A stretch of DNA of 64,000 nucleotides from Eubacterium sp. 1001713B170207_170306_E7. Its GTDB lineage: Bacteria > Bacillota > Clostridia > Eubacteriales > Eubacteriaceae. The notes beneath the pieces are model-generated. The model saw nothing but the letters and a program-made list of their open reading frames with translations. It was not told the origin of the DNA and made no database searches. Shown here piece by piece: positions 60,072-64,000 of this stretch. Every line of letters starts with the position of its first letter. Positions within the stretch are counted from its first letter, which is position 1. The stretch is taken from assembly GCF_015547515.1 (NCBI RefSeq), contig NZ_JADMVE010000002.1:248001-312000 (forward strand), read 5' to 3'. A program made the position numbers and the translations under genes.

Positions 60072-60671
60072 ATGAACAAACCAACACACCTGATATTTGG
60101 AGAAATTATCTGGAAATACCTTGACGAAAATTATGGAATCACATTAAACCGCGCCGGTTTCCTGCTTGGAAATATCGCGCCGGATCTGACCTTCAGCTTT
60201 GTTTTTCACCCCCATGAGAGGAAGTATGCCTCCGAGCATCTGAGAGTTGCCATCGACGCGGCCATCCAGGCCGGCGACATCATGGACTTTGACGCCGGGT
60301 TCTTTTTGGCAGAACGCCTTGGCAGCATCTGCCACTATTGCGCGGACTTTTTCTGCGAGGCTCACACCGAGCGCTATGAGGGAAATCTGAAGGAACATAT
60401 TCTGTTTGAGAAAAGACTGTACCGCTACTGTATGCTCCACGAGAAGGAGCTGGGCGAGACCATGCGGCAGCCCCGGAGCTTTTCCGTTTCCGGTACCGGG
60501 GACATTTTCCGCAAAATCGAGGAAATGAACGATGCCTATCTGGCCGGAAGGCCTTCCTATCGTGCCCAGGCCGAGGGCGCCCTGTCGGCCTGCCTCCAGA
60601 CCGTCGGCACCATAATGACCACGCGCTATTACACGGCCTTTAATGTGGAACCGGGCTTTTTAGTCCACTAA
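60072..60671 (+). CDS. Zinc-dependent phospholipase C-like protein
   Basis: A 199-residue protein of the Zn-dependent phospholipase C (PF00882-type) superfamily. Metal-binding residues are visible: MNKPTHLIFGE at the N-terminus, GNIAPDLTFSF (Asp), HYCADFFCEAHTE (His/Asp cluster) and HILFEKRLY (His). No signal peptide, so it is probably cytoplasmic, unlike classic secreted toxins. The activity is unproven. A strong bidirectional terminator follows. Confidence 0.8.
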   Translation: MNKPTHLIFGEIIWKYLDENYGITLNRAGFLLGNIAPDLTFSFVFHPHERKYASEHLRVAIDAAIQAGDIMDFDAGFFLAERLGSICHYCADFFCEAHTERYEGNLKEHILFEKRLYRYCMLHEKELGETMRQPRSFSVSGTGDIFRKIEEMNDAYLAGRPSYRAQAEGALSACLQTVGTIMTTRYYTAFNVEPGFLVH

Positions 60672-60704
60672 AAAAACCTGCGAGATGCATCGCAGGTTTT
60701 TTTG
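60671..60704. terminator. Bidirectional terminator between the phospholipase-like and GGGtGRT genes
   Basis: AAAAAACCTGCGA pairs with TCGCAGGTTTTTT around a 6-base loop; runs on both sides. Confidence 0.93.
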
Positions 60705-60715
60705 TTTGGTTGGGA

Positions 60716-61714
60716 TTATTTCATGGCTTCTTCAATGGCAACCGCAACCGATACGGTGGCGCCGACCATTGGGTTGTTACCCATGCCGATGAGGCCCATC
60801 ATTTCAACGTGGGCTGGAACAGAGGAGGAGCCGGCGAACTGTGCGTCGGAGTGCATACGTCCCATGGTATCGGTCATACCATAGGAAGCTGGGCCGGCGG
60901 CCATGTTATCCGGGTGGAGGGTACGTCCTGTACCGCCGCCGGAGGCAACGGAGAAGTATTTTTTACCCTGTTCGAGGGCTTCTTTTTTGTAGGTGCCGGC
61001 AACCGGGTGCTGGAAACGGGTCGGGTTGGTGGAGTTCCCGGTGATGGAAACATTCACGCCTTCGTGGTGCATGATGGCAACCCCTTCCTGAACGTCGTTG
61101 GAACCGTAGCAATTAACCGCGGCGCGTTCACCGTCGGAGTAAGCGGTCTTTTCCACGATGTTCAGCGTGCCGGTCGCATAGTCATAGTCGGTTTTAACAT
61201 AGGTAAAGCCGTTGATGCGGGCGATGATCAGAGCAGCGTCTTTGCCCAGGCCGTTTAAAATAACGCGCAGTGGTTTTTTACGAACCTTGTTGGCGTTCCG
61301 GGCGATCCCGATGGCCCCTTCGGCAGCTGCGAAGGATTCGTGGCCGGCCAGGAAGGCAAAACAGTCGGTTTCTTCACGCAGCAGCATTGCGCCCAGGTTA
61401 CCGTGGCCTAAACCAACCTTGCGCTGTTCGGCGACAGAGCCTGGAATACAGAAAGCCTGTAAGCCCTCGCCGACGATTTCAGCCGCGTCGGCAGCTGTTT
61501 TCGCACCGCGCTTGATGGCCAGTGCAGCGCCCAGCGTGTAAGCCCAGCAGGCATTTTCAAAACAGATTGGCTGAATGCCTTTAACGATACCCGCAACGTC
61601 AATGCCCTTTTCATCGCAGATGGCTTTGGCTTCTTCTAAAGAGGCAATGCCGTTTGCTTTTAAGACTTCGTTGATTTTGTCGATTCTTCTTTCATAACTT
61701 TCAAATAATGGCAT
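60716..61714 (-). CDS. GGGtGRT protein
   Basis: A 332-residue cytoplasmic protein of the GGGtGRT family, named for the motif seen here (SVASGGGTGRTLHPDNMAAG). Other conserved parts: ESYERRIDKINEVLKANGIA, PICFENACWAYTLGAALAIK and GMGNNPMVGATVSVAVAIE. Family members lie next to a NifU-like scaffold in many anaerobes, as here (11-base gap). Cys46 or the Cys in ENACWAYT might be functional, but no biochemical role is established. AGGAGG precedes the ATG. Confidence 0.93.
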   Translation of the reverse strand: MPLFESYERRIDKINEVLKANGIASLEEAKAICDEKGIDVAGIVKGIQPICFENACWAYTLGAALAIKRGAKTAADAAEIVGEGLQAFCIPGSVAEQRKVGLGHGNLGAMLLREETDCFAFLAGHESFAAAEGAIGIARNANKVRKKPLRVILNGLGKDAALIIARINGFTYVKTDYDYATGTLNIVEKTAYSDGERAAVNCYGSNDVQEGVAIMHHEGVNVSITGNSTNPTRFQHPVAGTYKKEALEQGKKYFSVASGGGTGRTLHPDNMAAGPASYGMTDTMGRMHSDAQFAGSSSVPAHVEMMGLIGMGNNPMVGATVSVAVAIEEAMK

Positions 61715-61725
61715 CTCAGAACCTC

Positions 61726-62418
61726 CTATTCGTTTCTCGGGTCGATGTACTTAGCAGCACCATCGAACTGTCCATACTGGCCGGAAGCTGCGTCCATGGC
61801 TTCTTTCGGATCCATGCCCTTTTTGATGTTTTCCATCATTTTGCCGAGCTGTACGAAAGCGTAACCGATGATTTCGTCTTTTTCGTTTAAAGCGACCTTT
61901 GTGACATAGCCTTCTGCCATTTCCAGGTAACGCGGTCCTTTTGCCAGTGTACCGTACATGGTGCCAACCTGGCTTCTGAGGCCTTTGCCCAGGTCTTCAA
62001 GGCCAGCACCGACCGGAAGACCATCTTCAGAGAAAGCGGTCTGAGTACGGCCATAAACGATCTGTAAAAACAGCTCGCGCATGGCGGTATTGATGGCGTC
62101 GCAGACAAGGTCTGTATTCAGGGCTTCAAGAATTGTTTTACCCGGCAGGATTTCAGACGCCATCGCGGCGGAGTGTGTCATGCCAGAGCAGCCGATGGTT
62201 TCAATCAGGGCTTCCTGAATGATACCGTCCTTTACATTTAAGGTTAATTTACAGGCACCCTGCTGAGGGGCGCACCAGCCTACACCATGTGTTAAACCGG
62301 AAATGTCTTTAACTTCTTTTGCCTGTACCCATCTGCCTTCTTCAGGGATTGGGGCACAGCCGTGGTTTGCATTGCTGGCTACGCAGCACATACTATTTAC
62401 TTCATGAGAATATTCCAT
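61726..62418 (-). CDS. NifU-like iron-sulfur cluster scaffold paired with GGGtGRT
   Basis: A 230-residue IscU/NifU-like protein. The N-terminal Cys cluster (MCCVASNANHGCAPIPEEGR) and the scaffold core (GVGWCAPQQGACKLTL, ETIGCSGMTHSAAMASEIL) hold the Cys ligands expected for Fe-S assembly. It differs from plain IscU in its extra C-terminal part. It is first in an operon with the GGGtGRT gene, so the two probably work together, perhaps in loading a cluster onto a target. A minus-strand TATAAT is at 62452-62457. Confidence 0.9.
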   Translation of the reverse strand: MEYSHEVNSMCCVASNANHGCAPIPEEGRWVQAKEVKDISGLTHGVGWCAPQQGACKLTLNVKDGIIQEALIETIGCSGMTHSAAMASEILPGKTILEALNTDLVCDAINTAMRELFLQIVYGRTQTAFSEDGLPVGAGLEDLGKGLRSQVGTMYGTLAKGPRYLEMAEGYVTKVALNEKDEIIGYAFVQLGKMMENIKKGMDPKEAMDAASGQYGQFDGAAKYIDPRNE

Positions 62419-62504
62419 TCGCTAAACTCCCTTCGAATTTTTCCTACAGTTATTATAATATGGGTGTCTCAAAAAAAATATGGTAATTTTTTGTCATTTC
62501 GCAT

Positions 62505-62527
62505 TTTTTGTCCCAGCGGGACAAAAA
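62505..62527. promoter_or_regulatory. Inverted repeat, likely operator between NifU-like and DUF2284 genes
   Basis: TTTTTGTCCC (62505-62514) and GGGACAAAAA (62518-62527) pair perfectly around AGC. It lies between two divergent promoters. Confidence 0.5.
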
Positions 62528-62625
62528 TGTAGAAAATGAAAACGGCTAATAGAGTAAAATCTAGCCATTCTTAGAAAATTGAAGTTTTTTTGTGAAAAGT
62601 TATCTGTAATAGACAAAAAGTTGGG

Positions 62626-62654
62626 TTGATGTTCGTTTAAAGGTAAGGTACAAT
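62626..62654 (+). promoter_or_regulatory. Promoter of the DUF2284 gene
   Basis: TTGATG (62626-62631), 17 bases, TACAAT (62649-62654). Confidence 0.65.
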
Positions 62655-62738
62655 AAATCTAAATGTAAATTTACTAAAATTTACCCGAAAATCGTGTTAA
62701 ACAAGATGAAATTTGTATAGATGAAAAGAGGTAATGGG

Positions 62739-64000
62739 ATGGATTATATTCACAAATTTAGCATCGGTCCGGTGGAAATGGACAAAATGCTCGAAGAGTA
62801 TCATCAACTGCGAAAAACCCGCCGCTACTGCGCGGCTTGTCCCAACTACAACAAATATTGGTCCTGCCCGGACTATGCCTTCGACGAGGCTTTGTTTTTA
62901 AAGGAATTCAAATATATGTATCTGATCGCCAGAGAATATGAAATTCCGAGGGAAGACCGCCAGAAAATTTTTGGGATTCAGCCGGTGGCCGAGTACTGCA
63001 AGCAGGTCATGCAGGCCATGAAGGTTGAATCCTGGAAGGATCTTCTGGATCTGGAAGCCGAATTTCCGGGAACGTTGTCCTTAATGCCAGGCAACTGTCA
63101 TGTCTGCGATATTTCCGGTGAGGGCTGCGCCAAGCCGAAGGGACAGAAGTGCCGCCATCCGGAGCTTATGCGTTTCTCGCTCGAATCCCTGGGCTTTGAC
63201 GTGGACGCCATCTGTAAGTATGAAATCGGTGTGCTCCTGCTCTGGCCAAAGGAAGGCCATCTGCCGGAAAAACTGTGCGCGGTCATGGCGCTTATGAGCA
63301 ATGAAAAGATTTCAATGGACGCGATTAAAGCCCATTTTCCGGACGCCAAAAAGAGCTGGCTGCGTTTTTCAGACACAGCGCCCGAAGCCCGGAACGAGGT
63401 GCGTCCAAGCGTTAAACGCCAGGAAAGCTGGATCGACAACATGAAAAAGCAGAATCTTGAAAAAGCAGAGGATCCTGCCTACAAGCCGCAGAAGAGCTGG
63501 ATTGGCTTTAAAAGCGAAGCTCTGGACAGCGGTGAATATGTCAAGGAACGCCCCTGGCGGGAGGAAGCACCTGAGGAAGCCCCGGCAGCGCCTGAAGAAA
63601 CCGCGGCGCTGGCCGAGGAAATGATTGAGTCCAGCGCAGAACCCGTGCCGGATGCCGAACCGGAGGCCGCCGCGGCGGAACCACTGGCTCAGCCCGACAC
63701 TACATCCTCTGAGGACGAGGAGGACGCCAAATACAAATGGCTCGGTTTTAAACGGAGCGTCGAGGAAGCGGAGGAAGAACTAAAAAAACGTCCGATTCCC
63801 AAATTTAACGTGCCTGAGGAAGAAGAAAAAGAAGAAAAACCGGAAGAAAATGCTGCGGCAGAACCGGAAGCAGCAGCGGAGCCCCCGGTGGCAGAACCCG
63901 CCCCGCAGGCCGCGGAAGCTCCGGCAGCCGCAGTGCCAGAAGCGGAACCTGTTCAGCCAGCGGCAAAGCCGCAGCCTGAACCCGCCCAGGCACCCGAACC
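62739..64000 (+). CDS. DUF2284 metal-binding protein with long acidic Pro/Ala/Glu tail (partial)
   Basis: A protein of at least 420 residues, open to the window edge. The N-terminal about 215 residues are a DUF2284 domain with Cys31, Cys34 and Cys43 (CAACPNYNKYWSCP) and a second set, Cys120, Cys123, Cys130 and Cys138 (NCHVCDISGEGC then GQKC), probably Fe-S or Zn ligands. The rest is an unusual tail rich in Glu, Pro and Ala in which W(I/L)GFK occurs at 254-258 and 334-338, each followed by a charged stretch ending in RP. A related SWI motif is at 230-232. An AAGAGG site precedes ATG62739. The function is unknown. Confidence 0.8.
   Translation, partial: MDYIHKFSIGPVEMDKMLEEYHQLRKTRRYCAACPNYNKYWSCPDYAFDEALFLKEFKYMYLIAREYEIPREDRQKIFGIQPVAEYCKQVMQAMKVESWKDLLDLEAEFPGTLSLMPGNCHVCDISGEGCAKPKGQKCRHPELMRFSLESLGFDVDAICKYEIGVLLLWPKEGHLPEKLCAVMALMSNEKISMDAIKAHFPDAKKSWLRFSDTAPEARNEVRPSVKRQESWIDNMKKQNLEKAEDPAYKPQKSWIGFKSEALDSGEYVKERPWREEAPEEAPAAPEETAALAEEMIESSAEPVPDAEPEAAAAEPLAQPDTTSSEDEEDAKYKWLGFKRSVEEAEEELKKRPIPKFNVPEEEEKEEKPEENAAAEPEAAAEPPVAEPAPQAAEAPAAAVPEAEPVQPAAKPQPEPAQAPE

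Larger units (their letters stand above)
62419..62738. other. 320-base divergent region before the DUF2284 gene
   Basis: It holds the minus-strand -10 of the NifU-like operon, a perfect 10-bp hairpin TTTTTGTCCC/GGGACAAAAA (62505-62527), a second pair GGCTA/TAGCC (62544-62576) and the plus-strand promoter at 62626-62654. No gene. Confidence 0.6.

Noticed and set aside
1-64000. CRISPR arrays, tRNA or rRNA genes
   Set aside because: No regularly spaced repeats, cloverleaf sequences or rRNA-like stretches were seen by eye.

Overview
The window is a bacterial chromosome segment of moderate GC content. Shine-Dalgarno sites are strong (AAGGAG and variants), promoters are of the sigma-A type and intrinsic terminators are abundant. 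Gene content points to an anaerobic Bacillota, most likely an acetogenic Eubacteriaceae of the Eubacterium limosum group: rubrerythrin, pyruvate carboxylase, a GGGtGRT/NifU-like pair, DUF1638 and DUF2284 proteins, a cupin-PocR-LytS sensor kinase and UroD-fold enzymes. The genus is inferred from content. No rRNA, tRNA, CRISPR array or complete insertion sequence was seen.

Layout. 1-3112: the end of an AGCS Na+/amino-acid symporter, then a two-component system. 3637-4443: a lipase-like hydrolase. 4596-13425: cell-envelope genes, made up of a large beta-helix surface protein and a six-gene operon (repeat protein, lipoprotein, polysaccharide deacetylase, membrane GDPD, a 51-residue ORF and an Ig-like protein). 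13467-16422: a SARP-type response regulator followed by decayed DNA, including a GGDEF remnant, a DUF2804 gene with an in-frame amber codon and a frameshifted membrane ORF. 16606-20136 (minus): DUF2207, lemA and cysK. 20395-25503: a HAD phosphatase, a PEPCK/HPr-kinase-like protein, rubrerythrin, a DUF308-like membrane protein and a small Asp-rich secreted protein.

25602-31377 is an AT-rich accessory block and the best candidate for an undescribed system. A large HTH regulator is divergent from an operon in which two paralogous UroD-fold proteins flank an SLC13/DASS-type anion transporter. The shared promoter region carries an inverted repeat lying over the regulator's own -35 box. 31412-33274 holds a broken secreted-protein gene, a MarR regulator and an HdeD-like protein.

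33597-43916 is core metabolism and signalling: aroB-aroA-aroC-chorismate mutase, pyruvate carboxylase, and a CBS-domain gene with a long terminator-bearing leader, divergent from cdaA-ybbR (c-di-AMP synthesis). 44122-49058 is a serine module: serC, serA, a DUF1015 gene and a dicarboxylate/amino-acid symporter. 49199-55055 holds a purine permease, an ABC exporter, folC and 5-formyl-THF cyclo-ligase.

55221-64000 holds DUF1638, an ftsX without ftsE beside an M23 hydrolase, DUF1836, hemolysin III, a structured repeat element, a Zn-dependent phospholipase C-like protein, the GGGtGRT/NifU-like pair and a DUF2284 protein with a long acidic tail that runs off the window. Decayed small genes recur (3139-3325, 14618-15130, 15192-16232, 16286-16422, 31412-31822), while the large genes are intact.
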